Assembly (NCBI GenBank): GCA_910577735.1
Contig: CAJTOO010000017.1
Location: 1-64,000 of the forward strand
Direction: 5' to 3'
Origin: an uncultured Lachnospiraceae bacterium
Lineage (GTDB): Bacteria; Bacillota; Clostridia; Lachnospirales; Lachnospiraceae
DNA length: 64,000 bases
Shown: piece by piece, positions 34,810-43,196 of the stretch
Position numbering within the stretch: position 1 is the stretch's first letter
How the letters are laid out: each line of letters begins with the position of its first letter
Notes under the pieces: model-generated
Database searches by the model: none
What the model was told of the DNA's origin: nothing
The model's input: only the letters and a program-made list of their open reading frames with translations
Made by a program: the position numbers and the translations under genes

Positions 34810-36828
34810 TTATGATTTCTTCGCCTGCCTGCGCTGACACCAAATTTTTCTGATAAAAATCATAACAACCAACATACCCAGAAGCAGCGCAGCTCCCGGT
34901 TCCGAACCTACCCGATAACCTACCGCCAGATTTGATACTTCCAGCGGAAGCGGCAGGGGCTGATTCACATCCGCCGCATTACCGTCAGGATTACGCACCA
35001 CATCCAACACTGCAATAAAGGAAGTATAGGGAGTGATCATGTGATAATCCAGTCCTATCTGCGTCACTTCTTTCTTTACGCCTGGATCATCGTCCCCATA
35101 CCCATAATCAGTCAGACGCTCCACTCTTTTGCGTGCCCACAGGCAGCCAAGGGCATTATTCTCCCTAGTCATTGCGTCTGCCACCCGGATTGTCTTGGAA
35201 TACTTTCCTTTGCCGGTCATGCCCTCTATCTGAATGGTTCCGGATGGCTCTCCTCTCCATTTCCCAAGCAGGACAAGGGGCTTCTTCGCATAAAGTGTGG
35301 GCAGCACCGCCGGTTCCACATCATAGGTATCAAAACCCTCAAAAGTAACCTTAATATCTGTCATCACCGGAGACTGTATGTAGGTACGAAACTGCTCTGC
35401 CGTACGGGCAGCATCCTCCGTATCGGTAGCAATAAACGGCTCTCCCTGCCCGACGGAAGCGATTCCCTCTATCAGATAACGGTTGACCGAGGTTCCGATT
35501 CCAAAGGAAAAGAAGTCTGCCTGTCCTATGTTGTCATTGATCAGTTTAAATATCTCCTTTTCGCCGCTTATATAGCCATCACTTATGATTACGATATTGC
35601 GGGAAACATCAGGCATAGACGGGGTATCTAAAGCGTCTTCCAGGGCTTCGGTAAGTTCCGTGCCGCCAGTGCCCTTCTGTTCTTTGATCAGGCAGGCCGC
35701 TTTGTTGATATTTTCCTGTGTGGCAGGAACAGAACGTTCTGACATCTTCAGTGAATTTCCGGAAAAGAGAATCAGATTAAAGCTATCTGTCTCCCGCAAT
35801 TCGGAAACCAGATTATAAATCAGACCTTTCGCCGTTTCCAGCGGAAATCCGGACATGGATCCAGACACATCCAGCACAAAAATATATTCCCTGGGCGGTA
35901 TCTCCTCCACCTCACAGCGTTCCGGCGGCTGTACCATGAGCATGAAAAAGTTTTCCTTTTCACTCCGGCCGGTAAGTAATCCTGTATTAATCTGTTCTCC
36001 CGTCAATTTATAATCCAGAATGAAATCACGGTTGCCTGCATAATCTGCCGGATTCTTCAAGCTGACCTGTGCGGTGTTATCTTCCTTCCAATCAATCTTG
36101 ATATCATGGGATTTGCTTGTAAGTTCCGCAATCGGCACGCCTGCTGAAACCGATACATTAATCGTATACCGATCAGCCGGTGCCAGACCATTCTCCAGAT
36201 AAGGGATTCCCGTCCATTCCTCACGGGTTCCGGTATCATCCAGCGCAGGGCTTACATAGCGGGGACCCACAACCGTTGGATAGACAAACTGGTAAATTCC
36301 TTCCGCCTGTGTGATCATTTCCGTATAATGCAGTTCAATGCGCACTTCATCACCGGGCATGATATTGGCTACATCCATGGTGAACACATTGGCTCTCTCC
36401 TCAGATAACATGGAAGCACTTTTGCCCTCACTTTTAGCCGTTTTAAATTCCTCTTCGGCCTCCTCTTTCTCCTTAATGACTGCTGTCACTGTCTGATTCC
36501 CAATCTGCATCTTCATACCATGCACCGTAACTTTTGTGGATGCCGGGAAAATATAGCTGGCATTGATCGGCTTACTCCCCTCATTGGCATAAGTCTGTAC
36601 CACATAAGTATCCGCAATGATTCCCTCGATGGACACATTAACATCAGTACTTTTCAGCGGAAAGCTGTCTACTCCCGTCTCCTGACTCTCCACATAAAAG
36701 TATGGCGCACAGGTTTTGTCCTCGTCTTCCGTGTCCTCCCTGGCATGTGCCACAGGCACATAGTTGATGCATAAAAGACACACCAATAAAATACATAAAA
36801 GCCTGTTGTGTTTGCTGCATTGTCTCAT
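34810..36828 (-). CDS. VIT/VWA surface protein with C-terminal exosortase-type sorting tail
   Basis: About 672 residues. Signal peptide (RLLCILLVCLLCINYVPVAHA), then a VIT domain around residues 40-170 (FPLKSTDVNVSIEGIIADTYVVQTY, KVTVHGMKMQIG). A VWA domain near residue 310 contains the MIDAS sequence FVLDVSGSMSGFPLETAKG and IVIISDGYI. A C-terminal domain follows, and the tail GSEPGAALLLGMLVVMIFIRK with a basic end resembles PEP-CTERM sorting signals (E-P-G, membrane helix, Arg/Lys). The start was moved 45 codons downstream to the ATG after GGAGAG, giving a normal signal peptide. Upstream of the exosortase, which should process it; surface adhesion or a metal-dependent ligand role is typical for VWA. 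Confidence 0.85.
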   Translation of the reverse strand: MRQCSKHNRLLCILLVCLLCINYVPVAHAREDTEDEDKTCAPYFYVESQETGVDSFPLKSTDVNVSIEGIIADTYVVQTYANEGSKPINASYIFPASTKVTVHGMKMQIGNQTVTAVIKEKEEAEEEFKTAKSEGKSASMLSEERANVFTMDVANIMPGDEVRIELHYTEMITQAEGIYQFVYPTVVGPRYVSPALDDTGTREEWTGIPYLENGLAPADRYTINVSVSAGVPIAELTSKSHDIKIDWKEDNTAQVSLKNPADYAGNRDFILDYKLTGEQINTGLLTGRSEKENFFMLMVQPPERCEVEEIPPREYIFVLDVSGSMSGFPLETAKGLIYNLVSELRETDSFNLILFSGNSLKMSERSVPATQENINKAACLIKEQKGTGGTELTEALEDALDTPSMPDVSRNIVIISDGYISGEKEIFKLINDNIGQADFFSFGIGTSVNRYLIEGIASVGQGEPFIATDTEDAARTAEQFRTYIQSPVMTDIKVTFEGFDTYDVEPAVLPTLYAKKPLVLLGKWRGEPSGTIQIEGMTGKGKYSKTIRVADAMTRENNALGCLWARKRVERLTDYGYGDDDPGVKKEVTQIGLDYHMITPYTSFIAVLDVVRNPDGNAADVNQPLPLPLEVSNLAVGYRVGSEPGAALLLGMLVVMIFIRKIWCQRRQAKKS

Positions 36829-36945
36829 GTTCTCTCCATCCCTTCCTCTTAGCACTTGTCTGCTTTTCAGGCATTCTCCGGAATCCTTAAGCGTTTCCGG
36901 CAATGTCCTTTGCTGTCTTGGCATCGCTTCATGTTCTTTCATGCT

Positions 36946-36974
36946 ACAATACAAAGGCATCATTCCTGCATCAA
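36946..36974 (-). promoter_or_regulatory. promoter of the VIT/exosortase operon, inside the 11-bp repeat array
   Basis: On the minus strand TTGATG (36974-36969), 17 bases, TATTGT (36951-36946). The -35 box is itself part of one GCATCA repeat, so a protein bound to the array would compete or cooperate directly with polymerase here. The transcript start would lie near 36940, giving a leader of about 110 bases before the ATG at 36828. Confidence 0.55.
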
Positions 36975-37044
36975 ATATGCATCATTACAGCATCATTTCT
37001 GCATCAAAGAACCATCATATTTGCATCTAAGTTGCATCATGGGA
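36957..37044. repeat. eight 11-bp-phased GCATCA boxes
   Basis: GCATCA (or one-base variants) begins at 36957, 36968, 36979, 36990, 37001, 37012 (CCATCA), 37023 (GCATCT) and 37034, exactly 11 bases apart each time. The consensus unit is GCATCA followed by five variable, mostly A/T bases. All boxes have the same orientation and lie on one face of the helix. The array sits between the divergent VIT/exosortase and solute-binding-protein genes. Regular 11-base direct repeats are the binding format of OmpR/PhoB-type winged-helix regulators. No such regulator gene is in the window. Confidence 0.9.
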
Positions 37045-37060
37045 CAGCTTTTGGGCTGCC

Positions 37061-37094
37061 TTTAGAGATTCTTTAGAGATAAGGTTGCTATAAT
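37061..37094 (+). promoter_or_regulatory. promoter of the propeller/solute-binding lipoprotein gene
   Basis: A perfect TATAAT (37089-37094) with no good -35 box at the normal distance. TTTAGAGAT is repeated at 37061-37069 and 37072-37080, again 11 bases apart, just in front. A missing -35 plus direct repeats suggests an activator-dependent promoter. The array at 36957-37044 lies immediately upstream. The rest of 36829-37171 has no further gene. Confidence 0.55.
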
Positions 37095-37171
37095 ACAGTG
37101 GGAATCTTATTTCCTCAAGAATAATGGAAACTACCAACCATGTATTTTATTTAACAGGAGGGGAACGTAAA

Positions 37172-39571
37172 ATGAAACGATTTGGAATGCCAAAACGGAT
37201 TGCAGCCTGTCTGCTGGCAATGCTTCTTACTGTCACAACCTTTATCGGGTGCGGTACTGACAGCGCCCAAACCGGCAGCACAGACAACGGCAATACAGAC
37301 AAAGCACCAGCCAGTGGAGAAGCTGCACAGGATGAAACATCAGAGACTGCCATGGGGCGCTATGTGGAAAAAGAGACTGACCTAGGCGACAACAGTCTGA
37401 CTGACTGGAACAGCCGGGTGTTCCCGATGGCAGACGGCAGCTTTCTTTTATCGGATAACAGCGGCTTTGTCTTGCGTTCACAGGATAATGGCGCAAGCTG
37501 GGTAAAAGAAGATCTGCCTTGGCTCAAACAGATGAAGGAAGATGATAAATACATCTTAACCATGGCTTTTGGCCCGGATCAGACCGCCGCTGTGATATGG
37601 ACGGAGCCTGAGGAAAACAGCGGCGAAGACGGCAACGGCGTTCAGCTTAAGATGGATATGCAGCTCACCATTGTAAAGCCGGATGGTACAGAAATTCCTA
37701 CAAATATAGAACTGGAACCAGACGATCTATGGGTTAACGGCGTATGTATATCGGACACAGGAAGAATTGTTGTGAGTACAATAAGCCCCAATCTATATGA
37801 AATCAAGGAGGATGGAAGCAGCGAAAAGTTTCTGACCGTAGCAGACGGAGTCCCCTCGCTTGTACGGTTCCACGGCAATATCATGCTCTTGGACGGCGCA
37901 GGATTTAGTGTTCCGCTCCTCTACGACATGGAAGAAAAAGCATACATAGAGGATCAGGTGCTGACGGATTTTGTGAAAGAAAATTTTGCCAGCAGAATGA
38001 GTAATTCAGGCAGAAGCTACGAAATGTTTTTGGTTTCAGGCGGTGATGATGCCATTTATCTGGCAGGTAATACGGGCATATACCGCCACGTGCTGGGCGG
38101 CAGCGCCATGGAACAGGTGGTGGACGGAAGTCTGACCATTCTGGGCGATCCAACCTGTCAGATTATGGACATGCTTGTTACCGATAACGATGAGTTTGTG
38201 GTCATTCTTACCGGAGAACAAATGACGCGGTTCGTCTACGATCCAAATGTCCCTTCCAGACCAAGTGAAAAACTGCAGGTATGGAGTCTGGAAGATGAGA
38301 TGGTGATACGTCAGGCAATCAGCCTCTACCAGAAAGAGAATCCTGCCGTCTATGTGGAATACGAAATCGGTCTGGAAGGAAACTCCATGACCAGGGAAGA
38401 TGCCATCAAAAATCTAAACACCCGCGTCATGGCTGGAAAGGGGCCGGATGTACTGGTTCTGGATAACATGCCCATGGACTCTTACGTGGAAAAAGGAATC
38501 CTTATGGACATCGCTCCTCTTCTGGACGGGATGAGCGGGGAGGAAGCTGTCTTTCCGAATGTAGTGGATGCCTTCAGACAGGACGGACATGTCTACATGG
38601 TACCCTGTGGCATTCAGCTTCCCTATGTTCATGGCAGAAAGGAAGATATCAACAAAATGACAGATATGTCATCTATTATAAATGTCATGAAAGATCTGCG
38701 GACACAAAATCCTGGCAGCGATTTACTGCGCCTTTCATCGCCCAAAGCCATTATGCGAGTACTCTCCCTGACATGTGCACCTGCATGGCGTACAGAGGAA
38801 GGGACTCTTAACGCCGAAGCCATTTCTGATTTCCTGACACAGACAAAACAGATCTATGATATACAGATGGACGGTCTTTCGGAAGAAGCCCTTCAGGCAT
38901 GGGAAGGTGAAAAGGCATTTTATCTAAGCTATGAGAGCGTAAACGGTGAAGACCTTGAAGAAGCAGACGAAATCAGGATACGCAGTCAGAGTATTTATTT
39001 TATGAGCCAGGCACAGCAGATTGCTGCAGGTTCCATGGATAACATAAATGCGTATAACTGTCAGCTGTCCCTTCCCAAGACAGAAGGGTTTGAAGACTGC
39101 GGCAGCGTTCCCATGAATGGTCAGTGCAGCAATGTGTTCTGGGCTAAGACACTTTTGGGCATCAACGCATCCTCTGAAAATACAGACCGCGCACAGGATT
39201 TCATTAAAACAGCGCTTAGCACAAAGGTCCAGATAGATATAGAGAACAGTTTTCCGGTAACGCCAAAAGCCATCCTGGATAATTATGCGGACCAGTGGCA
39301 GCTGTATAAGGATAACGATTATGTCTCCGGTTCAAGTGGTACCATCGATCCCGACGGATACGAAGTCCTCCTCTTAATCCGGGTTCCCGATGAAGCAGAG
39401 GTAAAGGAGCTGATTCAGTGGATTGCATCCATGGACACCGCCTATGTGGAGGATAAGACCTTTGAAAATGTGATTTATGAGGAAGGCACCTCTTATATGC
39501 TGGGTGAAAAGAGTCTGGAAGATGCTATGAATTCCATTGAGACAAGACTTGGCATTTATCTGGCAGAATAG
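37172..39571 (+). CDS. lipoprotein combining beta-propeller-like sensor and ABC-type solute-binding domain
   Basis: About 800 residues. Signal peptide with lipobox TTFIGC, an acidic linker, then about 320 residues with BNR/Asp-box-like repeats (GSFLLSDNSGFVLRSQDNGASWV, GRIVVSTISPNLYEI, IYLAGNTGIYRHVL) that look like a beta-propeller. Residues about 380-800 are a family 1 extracellular solute-binding domain (LEDEMVIRQAISLYQKENP, GKGPDVLVLDNMP). No permease or ATPase gene is nearby, so it is an orphan binding protein or a receptor. The start was chosen at the ATG with AGGAGGGG upstream, 16 codons into the longest frame. Shares the phased array with the VIT gene. Confidence 0.8.
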   Translation: MKRFGMPKRIAACLLAMLLTVTTFIGCGTDSAQTGSTDNGNTDKAPASGEAAQDETSETAMGRYVEKETDLGDNSLTDWNSRVFPMADGSFLLSDNSGFVLRSQDNGASWVKEDLPWLKQMKEDDKYILTMAFGPDQTAAVIWTEPEENSGEDGNGVQLKMDMQLTIVKPDGTEIPTNIELEPDDLWVNGVCISDTGRIVVSTISPNLYEIKEDGSSEKFLTVADGVPSLVRFHGNIMLLDGAGFSVPLLYDMEEKAYIEDQVLTDFVKENFASRMSNSGRSYEMFLVSGGDDAIYLAGNTGIYRHVLGGSAMEQVVDGSLTILGDPTCQIMDMLVTDNDEFVVILTGEQMTRFVYDPNVPSRPSEKLQVWSLEDEMVIRQAISLYQKENPAVYVEYEIGLEGNSMTREDAIKNLNTRVMAGKGPDVLVLDNMPMDSYVEKGILMDIAPLLDGMSGEEAVFPNVVDAFRQDGHVYMVPCGIQLPYVHGRKEDINKMTDMSSIINVMKDLRTQNPGSDLLRLSSPKAIMRVLSLTCAPAWRTEEGTLNAEAISDFLTQTKQIYDIQMDGLSEEALQAWEGEKAFYLSYESVNGEDLEEADEIRIRSQSIYFMSQAQQIAAGSMDNINAYNCQLSLPKTEGFEDCGSVPMNGQCSNVFWAKTLLGINASSENTDRAQDFIKTALSTKVQIDIENSFPVTPKAILDNYADQWQLYKDNDYVSGSSGTIDPDGYEVLLLIRVPDEAEVKELIQWIASMDTAYVEDKTFENVIYEEGTSYMLGEKSLEDAMNSIETRLGIYLAE

Positions 39572-39590
39572 ATTCCGGCAAACCAATGAT

Positions 39591-39644
39591 AAAAGGGAGT
39601 GTGGCAGCATAACAGTATGATCGTTATGGGGCGATGCTCCTTTT
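39591..39644 (+). terminator. large stem-loop terminator
   Basis: AAAAGGGAG and CTCCTTTT pair (one bulge) around an inner CATAAC/GTTATG stem, followed by TTTTGCATATTTT. It lies 20 bases past the lipoprotein stop. Imperfect lower stem, so confidence is moderate. Confidence 0.5.
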
Positions 39645-39789
39645 GCATATTTTCTCCCCAAACAGTCCGTCTCATTGCATTTACATCCCAAACGTAGTAT
39701 CCTATATAATAATCATCAGACAGTATTTCAGGCAGCCTGTCATTCATCATCTGTCTGTTGGAATATTTTATATAAGGAAGAGTTATGGT

Positions 39790-40704
39790 ATGCGCGAAAC
39801 ATTTCATATAATCAGCGACGGCTCCTGTGATCTGCCGCAGGACCTGGTAAAGGATAAAAATATCACAGTAGTGCCCTTCTATGTGTCTTTCGACGATGAA
39901 CATTATTGCAAGGAAAATGTGGATATCGGTATTCGTGACTTCTATCAGATGATGGTGGAGAAAAAGGGCGTATATCCCAAGTCTTCCATGCCTTCCATTC
40001 AGGATTATGAGGAAGCTTTCCTGCCCTTTGCCGAGGCAGAAACTCCCGTTATCTGCATTTGCATCACTACCAAATTCAGTGGTTCCATGCAGTCTGCGCT
40101 GAATGCCAGAGCCTTGATTCTGGAGAAATACCCGCAGGCTCAGATTGCCGTTATAGATGCAACCATCAATACCGTTCTGCAAGGACAATATGTGTTGGAG
40201 GCCGCAGAGCTCCGCGACCATGGTGTCAGTTATCGTGATGCTGTCGCACGGCTGGAAGAAATCAAAAGCACCGGGCGTATTTTCTTTACCGTGGGCAATA
40301 TGGAATATCTGAAACACGGCGGGCGTATTGGACGAGTGGCGGCCCTTGCCGGCGGCGCCTTGGACATCCGTCCCATCATCACGTTAAAGCAGGGCGAAAT
40401 TTTCCCCTCCGGCATAGACCGGGGACGGAAACGCACCTTAAAGAAAGTCATGAATCTGCTTCTGGACTATCTGAACCAAAGCAGTCTGGGAATCGACTGC
40501 TACAGTATCGCGGTGGGATATGGATATGACATAGAAGAGGGCGCCGCCTTCCGGGAACAGGCGCTTGCCGTACTGCGGGAGAAAGGATACACCATAGAGC
40601 AGATACCCGTCTATCAGATTGGCGCCACCATCGGCGTACACACCGGTCCTTACCCTCTAGGGTTCGGGATTATTGAGAAGGGGATTCATGCCATGCGGCG
40701 CTAG
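39790..40704 (+). CDS. DegV family fatty-acid-binding protein
   Basis: About 304 residues. ISDGSCDLPQDL near the N-terminus, STSKFSG-like TKFSGSMQSALNAR, the conserved GRIFFTVGNMEYLKHGGRIGR and the end QIGATIGVHTGPYPLGFGIIEK are typical of DegV/FakB. These proteins present a bound fatty acid to the fatty acid kinase FakA for phospholipid synthesis; no FakA gene is nearby. The start follows AAGGAAG, 52 codons into the longest frame. Usual family length is about 280-300. Confidence 0.92.
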   Translation: MRETFHIISDGSCDLPQDLVKDKNITVVPFYVSFDDEHYCKENVDIGIRDFYQMMVEKKGVYPKSSMPSIQDYEEAFLPFAEAETPVICICITTKFSGSMQSALNARALILEKYPQAQIAVIDATINTVLQGQYVLEAAELRDHGVSYRDAVARLEEIKSTGRIFFTVGNMEYLKHGGRIGRVAALAGGALDIRPIITLKQGEIFPSGIDRGRKRTLKKVMNLLLDYLNQSSLGIDCYSIAVGYGYDIEEGAAFREQALAVLREKGYTIEQIPVYQIGATIGVHTGPYPLGFGIIEKGIHAMRR

Positions 40705-40833
40705 CGCTGTCTTAAGCCTCCAGAAGACAAGCAGGCCATGGTAGACGCAGGACTTTTCTTGTGCTAAAATAAAAGTAGTTCATTTATAAAAACGACTTAT
40801 TTCGGCAACCTGCATATTCATTCGGAGATTATC

Positions 40834-42018
40834 ATGCAAATGACAAATACAGCAAATGAAAAACATCAACAATTAGTCAACGCTTTTTCCAACGAAGCAT
40901 TTCAAAAGGAAATCAATCAATACCGCCATGATATTGAACAGGAACTGGGGAAATTCATAGAATGGCTCTTAACCCAGTTAGAATCTTCGCAGCTGATATT
41001 CCGCAGCCCGGAGTCCCGTATCAAATCCAAAGCCGGGTTCTCAGATAAAATCAGCCGTAAAGATTATATCCATAATTGGCAGATTGATGGGAATGAGCGC
41101 AATATCCAGAACGAAATCCTGAAAAAGCTTCCTGACTTAATAGGATTCCGCATTACCTGCTTCTTTATGAAAGACGAAGAAATCATTTATGAAAAGCTAA
41201 AGCTTTATTATACTGAAAATAAATTTCAATGTATTCATTTGAACTTTGATGAAAAAACCACACAAAAGAACGGACATAAGATTTACAAAGTATCCGGACA
41301 CTACCAGGATAAAGTCAGTTTTGAACTGCAGATCAAATCCGCCGTACATAATATCTGGGGAGAGGTGGAACACAAAACGATATACAAAGGAAGCCAGTTT
41401 GCCATTGATTTAAAGCAACGCCAGACGATCACCAGCGAAGTATTCAATATCCTAAGCGCATCCGACCAGCAGCTTCTGTCCCTCTTCACCCACAAATATA
41501 CGGAACAGGATTTAATCTGCGGACTCTTTGCAGAAAAGACCAGGAGGCATGTGGCAGAGGCTTCTGATACAGAATACCTTGCAGGTCATTACAAGAGCTT
41601 CTTCGATATTTTCTTACAGGCGGAACGGGATAATATTGCAGCATTTATCGCCAGTTCCCTGTCAGGAACACCATATGCCAAAACAACGGTCGAGGTAGAT
41701 GACAGCTGTACAAAGATACTCCTTTTTGCAGATAATATAAAAGACACCTTTTTGGAATACTATTTGCAGGTACAGTATAACATTTCACAGGAGCTTCATG
41801 ATTTTAGTGGCTATGATGCTTTTATCCAGTATCTTGCTTCCACTATCATAAGTACTTATTCATCTTCGGACGAGGAAGATCCGGATATCATCGAAGATGA
41901 TGCCTTTTCTGAACCAGAAGACTTTGAAGACGAAGGCGCATCTGACAGCAAAGGACTTGACATGCTTCTGATTGTTCTGAAAGATAAGCTTCCAGACGCT
42001 TTTAAAGAAGGGAAATGA
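40834..42018 (+). CDS. RelA/SpoT synthetase-domain protein, first gene of a two-gene module
   Basis: 394 residues. RelA/SpoT-type nucleotide synthetase motifs: SRIKSKAG (Arg62, Lys64, Lys66), LPDLIGFRIT (Asp101), a KVSGHY-like segment and FELQIKSAVHNIWGEVEHKTIYKG (about 163-186, with Gln166, Trp175, Glu179, His180). No HD hydrolase or C-terminal TGS/ACT regulatory region, so it resembles solitary alarmone synthetases and toxin-type SAS proteins. The domain ends near residue 200. A helical region of about 140 residues and an acidic linker (residues about 345-378, many Asp/Glu) follow. Coupled to the next gene by a stop/start overlap. It may make pppGpp, ppApp or pyrophosphorylate another target. 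Confidence 0.75.
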   Translation: MQMTNTANEKHQQLVNAFSNEAFQKEINQYRHDIEQELGKFIEWLLTQLESSQLIFRSPESRIKSKAGFSDKISRKDYIHNWQIDGNERNIQNEILKKLPDLIGFRITCFFMKDEEIIYEKLKLYYTENKFQCIHLNFDEKTTQKNGHKIYKVSGHYQDKVSFELQIKSAVHNIWGEVEHKTIYKGSQFAIDLKQRQTITSEVFNILSASDQQLLSLFTHKYTEQDLICGLFAEKTRRHVAEASDTEYLAGHYKSFFDIFLQAERDNIAAFIASSLSGTPYAKTTVEVDDSCTKILLFADNIKDTFLEYYLQVQYNISQELHDFSGYDAFIQYLASTIISTYSSSDEEDPDIIEDDAFSEPEDFEDEGASDSKGLDMLLIVLKDKLPDAFKEGK

Positions 42019-42020
42019 TT

Positions 42021-43064
42021 ATGGACAAAATCAACCAGGGAACAGCTAACATTATACAGACTAAAAAAACCGTAGACTGGCTCGTTGACCACACGAAAGT
42101 CAATGTGTTTGATCCTATGACCTTTCAAGGTTATCAGCGCTCCATCGATAAGAAACACTGTGATAAAATCGTCGCCTACCTGTCTAAGGAATTTTTCCTG
42201 CCAACGTCCATCATCTGTGCCAGCAGAAAGGAATATACGGAGGATGCATCCCTGTATATTGTAGATGGCCAGCACCGGGTAGAGGCCCTCAGACTGCTGC
42301 GGCAGGAAAATCCGGCTCGCTATGAGCAAATCAAAGATTACCAGCTATCGGTCATCGTACTGGAAAAGGCAGAAGAGGAAGTCGAAATTGATACCTTTAT
42401 CACCATCAACAAGACATCCAAAAAAGTAGACACCTCCCTTGCCTATGTGCTGAAAAACCGCATTAATTATAATCGCGCCAGCAAAGATATCAGCATCTCC
42501 AAACGGGAATATCTGTCCGTGGAACTGGCTGCTGCGTTAAATGCTTCCGGCCCGAAAAAAAGCGAACTGTGGGAAAACAAAATTCTGTTTGAAGGAGCTG
42601 CCAGACAGACACCACAGCTTATCAGCCTGAATGCCTTTGTCATGTCCATGCGGTCTCTTCTGTACTCTTTACAGCAGTGGAACATTATTCCCCAGGATTG
42701 GGACAGCCAGGAAGAACTGACCAGCTGCATCGAGGATCTTTGGACCATAACCGACGCCATCTGGCTTGTGGTACGCAATAAATGGCCGGATCTGTTTGAT
42801 TCTGATATAGAGAAACGCCGCATCATCCAGGGAAGCATCGGCTTTTCTTCCCTCAATAAATACTTGATTCAGAATTTGAAACAACAAGGCGCGCACATGA
42901 ATGTTTCCGAATTTGTGGAACATGCCGCATTATGGATCCAGGCTATCCAGCTTCCCAGCAGCGACTGGCTGCCGGGCGGACGTTTCTCAAAGTATTCCTC
43001 CGGCGCAGGCTTTTCCATCATCGCACAGGAACTTATGGCAAGCGCCGGCAAAACATTCTCATAA
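42021..43064 (+). CDS. DGQHR domain protein (DndB/DpdB-related), second gene of the module
   Basis: About 347 residues. FQGYQRSIDKKHCDKIVAYL leads to YIVDGQHRVEALRLL, the DGQHR motif at about 82-86, and FITINKTSKKVDTSLAYVL follows, the family's second conserved block. This ParB/Srx-like fold occurs in DndB and DpdB of DNA phosphorothioation and 7-deazaguanine systems and in many uncharacterised defence operons. The ATG at 42021 lies eight bases past AAGGG; a second ATG at 42015 overlaps the stop of the RelA/SpoT gene. Tight coupling implies a joint function, perhaps DNA- or phage-responsive control of the alarmone synthetase; that is inference. Confidence 0.78.
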   Translation: MDKINQGTANIIQTKKTVDWLVDHTKVNVFDPMTFQGYQRSIDKKHCDKIVAYLSKEFFLPTSIICASRKEYTEDASLYIVDGQHRVEALRLLRQENPARYEQIKDYQLSVIVLEKAEEEVEIDTFITINKTSKKVDTSLAYVLKNRINYNRASKDISISKREYLSVELAAALNASGPKKSELWENKILFEGAARQTPQLISLNAFVMSMRSLLYSLQQWNIIPQDWDSQEELTSCIEDLWTITDAIWLVVRNKWPDLFDSDIEKRRIIQGSIGFSSLNKYLIQNLKQQGAHMNVSEFVEHAALWIQAIQLPSSDWLPGGRFSKYSSGAGFSIIAQELMASAGKTFS

Positions 43065-43119
43065 AAATTGTCTCATGACAATAACAATTGACACTGCTGT
43101 ATTTCATATACAACAAAAG

Positions 43120-43148
43120 AGGAGATGGCGCCAACGGTTCCATCTCCT
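43120..43148 (-). terminator. terminator downstream of the SDR gene
   Basis: AGGAGATGG / CCATCTCCT form a perfect 9-bp stem with an 11-base loop; on the minus strand CTTTTGTTG follows. It separates the SDR gene from the convergent DGQHR gene and may stop both. Confidence 0.7.
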
Positions 43149-43196
43149 GTATTTACTGCCAGGACCATCTTTCATCATTTCTTACTGCCACATACC

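Noticed and set aside
36957..37044. A CRISPR or tandem minisatellite at the 11-bp array
   Set aside because: Only the six-base box is conserved and the intervening five bases vary, which fits protein-binding sites rather than a copied repeat unit.
40834..43064. Classical toxSAS-antitoxin pair
   Set aside because: The partner is a DGQHR protein and not a hydrolase or a known neutralising protein, so a plain toxin-antitoxin label is unsupported.
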